DNA of 64,000 nucleotides from Planotetraspora phitsanulokensis. GTDB taxonomy: Bacteria; Actinomycetota; Actinomycetes; Streptosporangiales; Streptosporangiaceae. The position numbers were made by a program, and so were the translations under genes. This document shows, one piece after another, positions 52,008-60,705 of this stretch (the stretch's first letter is position 1; each line of letters starts with the position of its first letter). A model generated the notes under the pieces. The model did not search any database and had not been told where the DNA came from. It saw only the letters and a program-made list of their open reading frames with translations. The stretch spans positions 248,001 through 312,000 of the forward strand of contig NZ_BOOP01000009.1 in the NCBI RefSeq assembly GCF_016863295.1. Reading direction: 5' to 3'.

Positions 52008-53608
52008 GCCCTGAGGAAGCGGGCCGCGATCGGGACGGCCGCGTCGCGGCCCGTGCCCCCGTGCTCGACGAACACGGCGAACGCCAGATCCCCCCAATAT
52101 CCGATGAACCAGGCGTGGTCCGCACCGCCCTGCCAGTCCTCGGCGGTGCCGGTCTTGCCCGCCACGCCGTCGGGCAGCCCGGCGCCGGCCGCGGTGCCGT
52201 CGGCGGTCACCGCGTTCATCATCGTGCGCAGCCCCGCGGCCACGCCGGAGGGCAGGCGCGCGCTCCCCGGCCGGTCGGCGTCGTCCGCCGAGGGCATCAG
52301 CCGCGGCGGCCGCCACTGCCCGCTCTCCACCGTCGCGGCGACCAGCGCCATGCACAGGGGGGTCGCCTCGACCGTCCCCTGACCGAAGGAGTCCTCGGCC
52401 AGCGCGTCGTCGTTCTCCGGCTGCCTCAGGCTTCCGCAGGTCCCGCCGACGCCGGCCGGCAGGGGCACGCCGAAGCCGAAGGCCCGCGCCTGCTCCACCA
52501 GAACACCGGGGCTCAGCCGCTCGACCGCCATCCGGGCGAACGTGGTGTTGCAGGACAGCGCGTACGCCTCGCGCAGCGTGACCGACCCGTGCGCCTCTCC
52601 CCGGAAGTTGGTGATCGAACGCCCTCCGGGGATCGTGTAGGCGGCCGGGCAGTCGACCACGGTCTCCGTGGACATCCCCGCATTGAGCAGGGCCGCCGCC
52701 GTGACGGTCTTGAACGTGGAGCCGGGGGCGTACTTCTGCTCGAACGCCTTCCTCCCGCCCAGGCGGTCGGCGACCGCGAGGATCTCCCCCGTCGACGGCC
52801 GCACCGCCACGATGGCGGCCGGGTTCTTCACCCCGTCGAGCGCGCGGGCGGCCGACGCCTGCGCCGCCCACTCGATGGTGGTCCTGGTGCCCTTCGGGGC
52901 GTCGGGGACGTACTCGACGAGCCGCTCCACCGGCTCTCCCGGGTTGTCCAGCTCGACCCGCCAGCCCACGGGCGTGCCCCCGGGCGGCTCGGGGATCGCC
53001 GTGGCGAGTCCCTCGAGGTACGCCTCGGCGTCGCTGTCCGCGGGGAAGTCCCTGCCCTCGTGGGTGACGAGGCGCACGGCGGGGACGCCCGCGGTGGCGG
53101 CGGTCCTGCTCAGCCAGCCCCCCGGCTCGAGATCGGGGTGCATGACCGCCGGCGCCCACAGGACCTTCCAGGTCTGGTCCCTGATCCCGAGCCGCATGTC
53201 CGACTGATAGATCCACGGGCCGTACCCCGGCAGCTCGCGGGTCTCGGTGATGGGCACCTCGGCGGTGTCCTCGCCGGTCATGACGGTCCGACCGGCCCTC
53301 AACCGCAGGGACTCCGCCGCCAGGGCGTCCTCGAAGCTCTCGTGCTGGGCGGCGAAGTCGGACGGCGGGTCGTCGGTCAGCTCCCGCATCGTCGTGTAGT
53401 CCGCCGCCTCCCACGCCCGCAGGTAGGCCGCCGCCGTCCGCTCCGGAGTCCCCTCCGTCGGCGGGGTGACCGTCGGCGTCGGCGTGCCGGGCTCGGCCGC
53501 CGGCGCCTGCCCGCCGGAGGTGAGCAGTCCCAGCACCCCGATGATCACGATGGCGCCCGCAAGAGTGAAAAGCACGAGCAGCGCTCGCACTCGCGTACGG
53601 TTTGACAT
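52001..53608 (-). CDS. class B penicillin-binding protein with MecA-type N-domain
   Basis: 535 residues. N-terminal anchor helix (LVLFTLAGAIVIIGVLGLLT), an NTF2-like MecA N-terminal domain (~50-160: TAAAYLRAWEAADYTTMREL), a dimerisation part, then the transpeptidase: SxxK in APGSTFKTVTAAALL (~S297), SxN in YALSCNTTFARMA, KTG in GVAGKTGTAEDWQG. Cross-links peptidoglycan; the MecA-like plan is common in actinomycetes and does not itself imply beta-lactam resistance. Divergent from the spermidine-synthase-like gene with only 27 bases between. Confidence 0.92.
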   Translation of the reverse strand: MSNRTRVRALLVLFTLAGAIVIIGVLGLLTSGGQAPAAEPGTPTPTVTPPTEGTPERTAAAYLRAWEAADYTTMRELTDDPPSDFAAQHESFEDALAAESLRLRAGRTVMTGEDTAEVPITETRELPGYGPWIYQSDMRLGIRDQTWKVLWAPAVMHPDLEPGGWLSRTAATAGVPAVRLVTHEGRDFPADSDAEAYLEGLATAIPEPPGGTPVGWRVELDNPGEPVERLVEYVPDAPKGTRTTIEWAAQASAARALDGVKNPAAIVAVRPSTGEILAVADRLGGRKAFEQKYAPGSTFKTVTAAALLNAGMSTETVVDCPAAYTIPGGRSITNFRGEAHGSVTLREAYALSCNTTFARMAVERLSPGVLVEQARAFGFGVPLPAGVGGTCGSLRQPENDDALAEDSFGQGTVEATPLCMALVAATVESGQWRPPRLMPSADDADRPGSARLPSGVAAGLRTMMNAVTADGTAAGAGLPDGVAGKTGTAEDWQGGADHAWFIGYWGDLAFAVFVEHGGTGRDAAVPIAARFLRAL

Positions 53609-53635
53609 GCAGGCCGGGCCTCTCGTGGGGGACGA

Positions 53636-54508
53636 GTGCCTTACATCACGCTGGAGGAGATCGAGGTGGCGAAGGAGAAGCAGCCGCTTCCGGGCCGGTA
53701 TCCGGTGACCTTCGGCGAGGTGGAGCTCTTACGCGATCTCGACCGCCCCGACGGGTGGATGCTCAGCGTCGGCGGGGTGCCGCAATCCTACGTCGATCTC
53801 AGCGACCCTTACTATCTCGAGTTCTCCTACGTGCAGCTGATGGCCACGGTGGTCGACTGCCTGCCTGACGGGCCCCTCGACGCCGTCCACATCGGCGGCG
53901 GGGCCTGCACCTTCCCCCGATACGTCGCCGCGTCCCGGCCGGGCTCGCGCCACATCGTGGTGGAACCGGACGACAAGCTCGTCCAGCTGGTCCGCGACCA
54001 GCTCCGGCTGAAGTCCGTGCCCCGGCTGAAGGTCCGGGTGCTCGACGGCCGCACGGCCGCCGAGGGGCTCGCCGACGACTTCGCCGACCTGTTCGTGCTC
54101 GACGCGTTCTCGGGCGCGACGATGCCGGTGGAACTGGCCACGACCGACTACATGGCGCAGATCTCCCGGATCCTGCGGCCCACGGGAACCCTGGTGATCA
54201 ACGTGGCCGACGGGAGCGGACTCGCCTTCGCCAAACGGGTGGTCGCGACGGTCGCCGAGGTCTTCCGGCATGTGGCGCTGCTCGGCGAGCCGGGCATCCT
54301 GCGGGGCCGCCGCTTCGGCAACCTGGTGATCGCGGCCTCTCCCGTGGAGTTGCCGGTCGGCCCCCTGACGAGGAGGACGGCGGGCGGACTCACCCAGGCG
54401 AGGTGCATGTGGGGGGAGGACCTGTCGAAGTTCGTCGCGGGGGCCCGCCCGATCCGCGACGGGGACGCGGTCCTCGCGCCGGTCCCTCCCCCGGCCGTCT
54501 TCGGCTGA
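53636..54508 (+). CDS. spermidine synthase-like methyltransferase-fold protein
   Basis: 290 residues from GTG 53636 (GGGGGACGA upstream). Rossmann segments AVHIGGGACTFPRYVAASRP (motif I), HIVVEPDDKLVQLV, VLDGRTAAEGL and DLFVLDAFSGATMP follow the spermine/spermidine synthase fold. The polyamine-binding residues are not clearly kept, as in the many orphan actinobacterial members, so a polyamine role is unproven. Confidence 0.8.
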   Translation: MPYITLEEIEVAKEKQPLPGRYPVTFGEVELLRDLDRPDGWMLSVGGVPQSYVDLSDPYYLEFSYVQLMATVVDCLPDGPLDAVHIGGGACTFPRYVAASRPGSRHIVVEPDDKLVQLVRDQLRLKSVPRLKVRVLDGRTAAEGLADDFADLFVLDAFSGATMPVELATTDYMAQISRILRPTGTLVINVADGSGLAFAKRVVATVAEVFRHVALLGEPGILRGRRFGNLVIAASPVELPVGPLTRRTAGGLTQARCMWGEDLSKFVAGARPIRDGDAVLAPVPPPAVFG

Positions 54509-54526
54509 CGACCGGGGAGACCCGGC

Positions 54527-54784
54527 TCACGCCTGGTGGTCGGCGACGATGCCGTCGATCCTGGCCGCCAGCTTGTAGTCGAGGTCGGTGAGACCGCCCG
54601 CGTCATGCGTGGTGAGCGCCAGATGCAGGGTCCGCCACCGGATGTCGATGTCGGGATGGTGGTTCAGCGCCTCGGCCTGCTCGGCGATCTCGTTCACGAT
54701 CGCGATGGCCGTACGGAAGTCGGGGGCGACGACGGTGCGGCGGATGGTGTCCCCGTCTCGGGCCCACTCGGAATCCTCGTGCAT
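54527..54784 (-). CDS. pterin-4a-carbinolamine dehydratase
   Basis: 85 residues. The family signature ALNHHPDIDIRWRTLHLALT with HDAGGLTDLDYKLAARID is complete, including the active-site histidine pair. Dehydrates 4a-hydroxytetrahydropterin or acts in molybdopterin-like repair in bacteria. Start at ATG 54784 (MHEDSEWARDGDT) with GGGGG ahead; the 13-codon upstream extension is not family-like. Confidence 0.9.
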   Translation of the reverse strand: MHEDSEWARDGDTIRRTVVAPDFRTAIAIVNEIAEQAEALNHHPDIDIRWRTLHLALTTHDAGGLTDLDYKLAARIDGIVADHQA

Positions 54785-54839
54785 GCCCCCAGGACACCAT
54801 GAATCACCAGAAGGCGGAACCACGCCACACCGTCGTGGC

Positions 54840-55739
54840 CTACTTGATCGCCCCTGCGGTCAGGCCCGACTGGATCTGGCGCTGGAAGATGATGTAGACG
54901 ATCAGTACGGGGATGATCGCCATGCTGAGCGCGGCGAACAGCCCGGCCCAGTCGGCCTCGTAGCCCGCGTTGGTCGAGATGTTGGCGATGCCCTGGGTGA
55001 TCAGCCACTTGTCCTGGGCGTCGCCGGGCAGCAGCACGATCGGCAGCAGGTACTGGTTCCACTGCCCGATCACGTTGAAGATCGTGATGCTGATCAGGCC
55101 GGGCTTGGCCATCGGCAGCATGATCTGGAAGAACGTGCGGGTGTGCGAACAGCCGTCCATCATCGCCGCCTCGCCGACCGTGGTCGGCAGGGTTCTGAAG
55201 AATGCGGTGAGGAAGAAGACGGTGAACGGCAGCGAGTACGCCACGTAGACCAGGATCAGGCCGGTGTGCGTGCCCAGCAGCCCGAGGTTCTTCATCGTCA
55301 GCCACAGCGGCGCGAGCGCGAGGAACACGGGGAACGACAGGCCGGAGACGAACAGCAGGTAGATGGCCCGGTTGCCGAAGAAGGTGTAGCGCGCCAGCAC
55401 GTACGCCGCCATCGAGCCGAACAACATCGTGAGGAACGTGGAGACCGCCACGACCTTGATCGTGTTGATCATGTAGAGCCCGATGTGGGCCTTGTCCCAC
55501 GCGCGTCCCCAGGAGCTCCAGTCGAAGTTCTGGGGCATCGCCAGCGAGTGGTCGCCGAAGAGCTCGGTGTTCGTCTTGAACGACGCCAGGAACGTCCAGA
55601 CGATCGGGAAGATGACCAGGATCGCCCAGATCACCAGGGCCGCATGGGACAGGCCGGAGAAGACGTTGATCGAGCGCCGGCGGGGCCGGGGGGCGGTCGC
55701 GGCCTTGCTCGGGGCCACGGGCATCACATCGGTCGCCAC
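54840..55739 (-). CDS. ngcG: ABC transporter permease NgcG (GlcNAc/chitobiose)
   Basis: 299 residues, MalG-type inner permease with six helices and the EAA loop GEAAMMDGCSHTRTFFQIML-P. Begins with a basic cytoplasmic stretch (PRPRRRSINVFSG). GTG start at 55739, two bases after the ngcF stop, so tightly coupled. Assigned as NgcG because of the NgcE binding protein two genes upstream; the permease alone would only say 'carbohydrate'. No ATPase gene lies here, so a shared MsiK-type ATPase is expected elsewhere. Confidence 0.85.
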   Translation of the reverse strand: MATDVMPVAPSKAATAPRPRRRSINVFSGLSHAALVIWAILVIFPIVWTFLASFKTNTELFGDHSLAMPQNFDWSSWGRAWDKAHIGLYMINTIKVVAVSTFLTMLFGSMAAYVLARYTFFGNRAIYLLFVSGLSFPVFLALAPLWLTMKNLGLLGTHTGLILVYVAYSLPFTVFFLTAFFRTLPTTVGEAAMMDGCSHTRTFFQIMLPMAKPGLISITIFNVIGQWNQYLLPIVLLPGDAQDKWLITQGIANISTNAGYEADWAGLFAALSMAIIPVLIVYIIFQRQIQSGLTAGAIK

Positions 55740-55741
55740 GG

Positions 55742-56677
55742 CTAGAACTCGATCCTCTCGCGCCGGGTCACCCGGAGGGTGAGCACCGCGAATGTCAGCG
55801 TCATGAAGAACAGCGCGACGCCCATGGCGGAGGCCACGCCGTACTTGGAGTAGGTGAAGGCGTTGCGCCAGATCTCCAGCGGGAGCACGGTCGTCGCGTT
55901 GTCGGGACCTCCGCGGTCCACCGACAACACCTGCACCAGCGCGAAGCCGTCGAAGGCGGCGATGCCGAGGTAGACCCAGCCGACCTGGAGGGTGTCCCAC
56001 AACAACGGGATCGTGATCCGGAAGAACAGCGTGATGCGCCCCGCCCCGTCGAGCGCGGCCGCCTCGAAGACGTCCTTGGGGATGGACGCCATGCCGGCGG
56101 AGAACAGCACGACGTAGAAGCCGACGGCCTGCCAGACCATGACCCCGATGATCGTCCACAGGGCCAGGCTGGGTGTGATCAGCCAGCCCACGGGGCCGAT
56201 GCCGACCGCGCCGAGGGCGCTGTTGAACACGCCGGCCTTGTCCGGGCGGAGGATCGCCTGGAACAGCACGCCGACGATGGCGACCGCGAGGACCTGCGGG
56301 AAGAAGAAGACAATCTTGTAGAAGGCCGAGCCGGGCACACCGACCATCCGGCCGTTGCGCTGCCCTCCGCCCAGGTTGAGCAGGAAGGAGAAGAAGAGCG
56401 CGATCGCGATGGTGATCAGCGGCATGGCAAGCAGAAGCACCACATGGTGACGCACAGCCGCCCAGAAGACCTCGTCGTCGAACAACCGGGTGAAGTTGTC
56501 GAAGCCGACGTAGTCGAAGTTGGGCGAGATCCCCCTCGAGTTGGTGAACGAGATCTGGAACGCCTGGATGTACTGCCAGACCACGAAGACCACGTAGAGG
56601 AGCACCGGCACCGCGAGGAAGGAGACGACGAAGCCGTACTTCCGCAGCGCAGCCGGTGTCAGCTTGCCATGCCGCAT
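55742..56677 (-). CDS. ngcF: ABC transporter permease NgcF (GlcNAc/chitobiose)
   Basis: 311 residues, MalF-type permease: first helix FVVSFLAVPVLLYVVFVVWQ, then FQISFTNSRG and the EAA loop DVFEAAALDGAGRITLFFRI. Start at ATG 56677 (MRHGKLTPAALRKYG), five bases after the ngcE stop. Pairs with NgcG to form the pore of the importer. Confidence 0.86.
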   Translation of the reverse strand: MRHGKLTPAALRKYGFVVSFLAVPVLLYVVFVVWQYIQAFQISFTNSRGISPNFDYVGFDNFTRLFDDEVFWAAVRHHVVLLLAMPLITIAIALFFSFLLNLGGGQRNGRMVGVPGSAFYKIVFFFPQVLAVAIVGVLFQAILRPDKAGVFNSALGAVGIGPVGWLITPSLALWTIIGVMVWQAVGFYVVLFSAGMASIPKDVFEAAALDGAGRITLFFRITIPLLWDTLQVGWVYLGIAAFDGFALVQVLSVDRGGPDNATTVLPLEIWRNAFTYSKYGVASAMGVALFFMTLTFAVLTLRVTRRERIEF

Positions 56678-56681
56678 CGGA

Positions 56682-58130
56682 TCACACGCTCCGGGACTGC
56701 TTGTTGATGGAGGAGTCGGCCTTGGTCTTGTCCGCGGCCTTCTGCATGTTGGCGCAGAACTCGTCGGCACTGATGCGGCCGAACATGAGCGCGTTGGTCT
56801 GCTTGCGCAGCTCGGTCTCGAGCTCCTTGTACCAGGTCTCGAACAGCGAGTACGTGACCACGTTCTGGCCGGCGGCCGTCTGGGCGGCGACGACGCTGGT
56901 CAGGCCGGGCGACAGGGTCATGCCCTCGGTGGCGCCGACGACGACCGTGAGGCTCTTGGTCTTCTCGGTGAAGGCCTTGGCCGCCTCCTTCGACAACATG
57001 ACGCGCAGGTACTCCAGGCCGCCCTGGGGGTTCTTGCCCTTGGCCGGCACGACGTAGCCCTCGGCGGCGGCGGCGCGGATCGCCTCGTAGGGCATCTTGT
57101 CGCTCGCGCTCACCGACGGGGTCGGCGACATGGCGTACTCGAAGCCCGCCGGGGTGTCCTTGGCCTGCTCGGACTCCAGCCACGAACCCGAGGGGTAGAG
57201 GGCGATCTTGCCCTGGTTCTGCTGGGTCTGGACCTCGGTGTGGATCAGGCCCTCGTAGGACTTGTCCATGTACTTGCCGATCTCGGCCCACGCGGTGGCG
57301 GCCTGCTTGACCGCGTCGGCGTTCCACGCGTTGTCGGCGAGGTTGTCGATGTTGAGCAGGACCTCGTTGCCGCCGATCTTCGCGGCCGAGATCAGGATCA
57401 TCCAGTACGCGTAGTAGGAGGCGTTCTTGCCGGCGTACGCGAACGGGACGATGTTCTTGCCCTTGGCGGCCTCGGCGAAGGTCTTGAACTCCTCGAACGT
57501 CTTCGGCGGGGTCCAGCCGTTCTTCTCGAACATCTTCGCGTCGTACCAGAGGCCGTACGCGGTGTAGACGTAGTTCAGCGTGTACGGCTTGGCCGGGTCG
57601 CCGCCGAAGCCCGACTCGACGGTGCCGGGGACGATGGTGTCCTTGACCTTCTTGCTCGGGTCGTCGATCGAGGGCGCCTCGAACAGCGGGGTGAGGTCGA
57701 GGAGCTGGCCCGCGCCGATCAGCGCGCCGCCGTCGAGCATGTCCGTGCCGGAGTTGTTCACCACGTCGGGGACGTCGCCGCTCGCGAAGCGCGGGGTCAG
57801 GGTCTGGCTGATCGTCTGGATGCCCTGGTGCTTGATCTGCGCCTGGGGGAATTCCTTCTTGTACAGCGGCTCGTGCGACTGGGTCGCGTACTCGTCGCTG
57901 TAACCACCCTTGAAGATCACGACCTCGAGGGGCGCGTCGGTCTTCACGCCGAACGGGTTGGTGGCCGACGTCGCTGCCGCGCTGGGCGCCGCGGACGGAG
58001 CGGCCGAGTCGCCGCCGGAGGTGGCGCACGAGCTCAGCAGGCCGACGGCGGGACCGGCGACGAGGGCGGTGAGGCCCACGCGCTGGATCATCTGACGGCG
58101 CGTGATCTCGCGGGGGGTACTAGTCATCAA
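56682..58130 (-). CDS. ngcE: N-acetylglucosamine/N,N'-diacetylchitobiose-binding lipoprotein NgcE
   Basis: 482 residues. A Tat-type lipoprotein signal (TRRQMIQRVG ... VGLLSSC lipobox) leads to the solute-binding fold. The segments FGVKTDAPLEVVIFKGGYSD, YTLNYVYTAYGLWYDAKMFE, IALYPSGSWLESEQ and EYLRVMLSKEAAKAF match the Streptomyces NgcE family closely. It captures GlcNAc and chitobiose for NgcFG. A perfect TTAGGAAA-type palindrome and a DasR-like site lie upstream, fitting control by amino-sugar supply. Confidence 0.9.
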   Translation of the reverse strand: MMTSTPREITRRQMIQRVGLTALVAGPAVGLLSSCATSGGDSAAPSAAPSAAATSATNPFGVKTDAPLEVVIFKGGYSDEYATQSHEPLYKKEFPQAQIKHQGIQTISQTLTPRFASGDVPDVVNNSGTDMLDGGALIGAGQLLDLTPLFEAPSIDDPSKKVKDTIVPGTVESGFGGDPAKPYTLNYVYTAYGLWYDAKMFEKNGWTPPKTFEEFKTFAEAAKGKNIVPFAYAGKNASYYAYWMILISAAKIGGNEVLLNIDNLADNAWNADAVKQAATAWAEIGKYMDKSYEGLIHTEVQTQQNQGKIALYPSGSWLESEQAKDTPAGFEYAMSPTPSVSASDKMPYEAIRAAAAEGYVVPAKGKNPQGGLEYLRVMLSKEAAKAFTEKTKSLTVVVGATEGMTLSPGLTSVVAAQTAAGQNVVTYSLFETWYKELETELRKQTNALMFGRISADEFCANMQKAADKTKADSSINKQSRSV

Positions 58131-58150
58131 CTCTCCCGTGGCGGGGTCAA

Positions 58151-58167
58151 TTAGGAAAGTTTCCTAA
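58151..58167. promoter_or_regulatory. perfect palindrome TTAGGAAAGTTTCCTAA before ngcE
   Basis: A 17-base exact inverted repeat 20 bases upstream of the ngcE ATG. Such A/T-flanked GGAAA-TTTCC sites are usual for ROK-family sugar repressors in actinomycetes, which is an inference here. Confidence 0.65.
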
Positions 58168-58217
58168 ACGTTTGGTGGAACGTACGGCCCGGCCACGACA
58201 GCGTCAAGATGTTGTCG

Positions 58218-58231
58218 TCGGTCTAGACCAA
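58218..58231. promoter_or_regulatory. DasR-responsive element (dre), ngcE side
   Basis: TCGGTCTAGACCAA contains the core GGTCTAGACC of the DasR site consensus (A-S-TGGTCTAGACCA-S-T). DasR is the GntR-type repressor of GlcNAc genes, released by GlcN-6-P. Confidence 0.7.
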
Positions 58232-58363
58232 CCCGTAACCCGACTGGGATGAATCCGCGCCGACGATCACAGACTATATACACGTTTGTGCAGGTTAAAC
58301 ACTGGTTAAACAAAGGTCGGATGACCCGATCGAATCAAGTAGGCGCATAAGGCCTGATCAAGG

Positions 58364-58379
58364 ACTGGTATAGACCAGG
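58364..58379. promoter_or_regulatory. DasR-responsive element (dre), aldolase side
   Basis: ACTGGTATAGACCAGG matches the 16-base dre consensus at all but two positions and lies about 25 bases ahead of the aldolase -10 box. Confidence 0.7.
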
Positions 58380-58403
58380 TTGGCGTTATTTCGGGCGATC
58401 GTC

Positions 58404-58409
58404 TAGATT
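58404..58409 (+). promoter_or_regulatory. -10 box (TAGATT) of the aldolase gene, leaderless
   Basis: TAGATT, seven bases, then the ATG at 58417; no ribosome site. Confidence 0.5.
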
Positions 58410-58416
58410 CGCCGCC

Positions 58417-59046
58417 ATGGAGGAGCTTCGCCGGCAGCTGTGCGACTACGGCAGGCGGGCCGCGGAGCTCGGCCTGGTCATCGGAACCTCGGGCAACCTC
58501 AGCGCCAGGGACGGCGACCTCGTGGCGGTCACGCCGTCCGGCGTCGCGCTCGACCGGTTGCGCCCCGAGGACTGCCCGATCATCCGGCTCGACGGAACCA
58601 TAGTGGAGGGCGACCTGCCCCCGTCGTCGGAGACCCCGATGCACCTGGCCGTCTACGCCGCGACGGGGACGACGGCGGTCGTGCACACCCACTCGGTCTT
58701 CGGGACCGTGGTGGCGACGACCATGACGGAGTTGCCCCCGATCCACTACAACTCCCTCCTGCTGGGCGGCAGCGTCCGCGTCGCCGAGTACGCGACGTAC
58801 GGCACGCCCGAACTCGCCGCGAAGGTCCAGGAGGCGCTGACGGGCAAGCAGGCGGCGCTGATGGCCAACCACGGCGGCGTCACGATCGGAGCCGGTCTGG
58901 AGAAGGCCTTCGAGGCCACCCGCCTGCTCGAGTGGCTCTGCGAGGTGTACGTCCGCGCCCTCGGCGTCGGCACGCCCACCGTGCTGACCGAGGAGCAACT
59001 CGCCGACGTCATCATCCGGGCCTTCACCCCGCCGCCCGCCGCCTGA
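58417..59046 (+). CDS. class II aldolase/adducin family protein (fuculose-phosphate aldolase-like)
   Basis: 209 residues. Zinc-dependent class II aldolase fold: GTSGNLSARDGD (phosphate loop), TPSGV, SSETPMHLAVYAA with catalytic Glu, the metal pair in VVHTHSVFG and the third histidine in ALMANHGGVTIG. Substrates in the family are fuculose-1-P, rhamnulose-1-P or ribulose-5-P. The dre site suggests amino-sugar-linked expression, which would be unusual for fucose metabolism. Confidence 0.85.
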   Translation: MEELRRQLCDYGRRAAELGLVIGTSGNLSARDGDLVAVTPSGVALDRLRPEDCPIIRLDGTIVEGDLPPSSETPMHLAVYAATGTTAVVHTHSVFGTVVATTMTELPPIHYNSLLLGGSVRVAEYATYGTPELAAKVQEALTGKQAALMANHGGVTIGAGLEKAFEATRLLEWLCEVYVRALGVGTPTVLTEEQLADVIIRAFTPPPAA

Positions 59047-59072
59047 CCCCTCGGCGTGATCATGCACGAGCC

Positions 59073-60650
59073 TTATGCCGGGATGACCGCCTTCCTGGCC
59101 AGCCCGAGCGGCAGGCCTCCCGACCCCGCGATCGCGTCGTGGAACGACCGCAGGTCGCCCCGGTAGTCGTCCCTGATCCGCTCGATCTCCAGAGCGCCCG
59201 TCAGGTACGAGGGAGCCTGGGTCGGCCACGCGCAGTACCTGCCGACCTCTCCCACCGCCGTGCCGGGCGAGAGCGACGCCTTGGTGGTCATGAACGTCTC
59301 GGCCTCCTCGATCGTCATGTCGCCGCAGTGCAGCGCCGTGTCGACGACGATCCGCGCGGCGCGGAAGATCCGGCAGTCCAGGTGCGCGAGTTCGGTCTGC
59401 GGCGTGTCGAAGTACCCCTGCTCGTGCATCACCTTCTCGACGTAGAGCGCCCAGCCCTCGACGAAGTACGGCGTGCGGAAGATCTTGCGCGCCCTCCTCG
59501 GGCTGCCGGCCATCCACGCCAGGTGCCAGTGATGGCCGGGATACGCCTCGTGGACGGCGATCGACGGCATCTGCGCCCGGGAGTTGGTGCGCAGGCGCTG
59601 CCGTACCTGCTCGTCGGTGTAACCGTCCGGCGTGAACGGGACGAAGAAGACGCCCGCCCTCGACGTCGTGAGCGGCGGCGGCGCGAGGTAGTTGGCCACC
59701 GCGATCAGCGGCCGCTGGAACTCGGGGGACGGCAGGACCCGGCAGTCCTCGCCCTCCGGGAAGGTGACCAGGCCCCGGTCGCGGGCGAAGTCGCGGGCGC
59801 GGAAGGTCTCGGTCTCGTACTCGGCGCGCATCGCCTCGAGCGTGGGCGGGTGGTCGTCCATGAGCGTCTCCATGGCGGCCCGCCAGTCGGAGGTGCCGAG
59901 TCGCCCGGCGACCTCGCGCATCCGCCCGTCGAGCTCGTCCCAGGCCTTGAGACCCTTCTCGTGCAGTTCGGAGGCGCCGTACCCGAGCAGCTCCCGCTCT
60001 CGCAGCAGGGTCGAGTAGAGCTCCTCGCCCATCCGCCAGGTCCCGCCGGCCTCGAAACCCGCCAGGAACGTGACGAAGTCGTCGAACGCCCGGGCGGCCG
60101 GTTCGGCGGCCTGGACCAGCCGCGCGCGCAGCTTCTCGTCCGCCACTCCCGCAGGCAGGGTCGCGGTGAGGAAGTGCCGTGCCGTACGGGCCTGATCTAG
60201 ACCGCGGCGGACGAGCAGGTCGGACGCGAGGCCGGGATCGAGGTTCTCCCGGCAGGCGGCCAGCACGCCGGGGACGTCGGCGAGCCGTGCGACGGCCGCG
60301 TCGACGAGGTCGGCCTCCGGGGCCAGCCGCTGCTGGAACGGGGTGAACATCGACGCGAAGATCGCGTTGAGGTACGGCGCGGGATCGCGCCGCCACTCCG
60401 GCCGGCGGGCCTGGGCGACGGCGCCGCGCAGGTGCGAGAGCACGAGGTCGCGGTCGATCTCGTCGTCGAGGGAGGCGGGGGCGTACTCCGCCAGCCGCCG
60501 CAGCCACTCCTCCTCGGCACGTTCCCTGGCCGTGAATCCCGCCTCGGTGAAGTCACCCAGAGTGCGGTCGTGGCCACCGGCGCCGAGAAGCGTCGCGCTG
60601 ATCGGATGCTCGGCCAGATACCAGTCGAGAAAGTCGTCCACCAGTGTCAT
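59073..60650 (-). CDS. DUF885 family (putative metallopeptidase-like) protein
   Basis: 525 residues, starting MTLVDDFLDWYLAEHPISAT, all-alpha. The late motif VHEAYPGHHWHLAW (HExxxGH) is the DUF885 zinc-peptidase-like signature, with FVEGWALYVEK (the EGWA glutamate) further on. A TAGAGT box eight bases before the ATG suggests a leaderless mRNA. Cytoplasmic, no signal. Substrate unknown. Divergent from the DUF4032 gene. Confidence 0.85.
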   Translation of the reverse strand: MTLVDDFLDWYLAEHPISATLLGAGGHDRTLGDFTEAGFTARERAEEEWLRRLAEYAPASLDDEIDRDLVLSHLRGAVAQARRPEWRRDPAPYLNAIFASMFTPFQQRLAPEADLVDAAVARLADVPGVLAACRENLDPGLASDLLVRRGLDQARTARHFLTATLPAGVADEKLRARLVQAAEPAARAFDDFVTFLAGFEAGGTWRMGEELYSTLLRERELLGYGASELHEKGLKAWDELDGRMREVAGRLGTSDWRAAMETLMDDHPPTLEAMRAEYETETFRARDFARDRGLVTFPEGEDCRVLPSPEFQRPLIAVANYLAPPPLTTSRAGVFFVPFTPDGYTDEQVRQRLRTNSRAQMPSIAVHEAYPGHHWHLAWMAGSPRRARKIFRTPYFVEGWALYVEKVMHEQGYFDTPQTELAHLDCRIFRAARIVVDTALHCGDMTIEEAETFMTTKASLSPGTAVGEVGRYCAWPTQAPSYLTGALEIERIRDDYRGDLRSFHDAIAGSGGLPLGLARKAVIPA

Positions 60651-60705
60651 ACCGCCCGACTCTATCCGGGACACTGGTGATGAAGACCCCGAAAAAGGAG
60701 CAGTC

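Noticed and set aside
51954-53414. Extension of the hemolysin III frame through the PBP gene
   Set aside because: Same strand but a different frame of a well-supported PBP; no homology in the extension.
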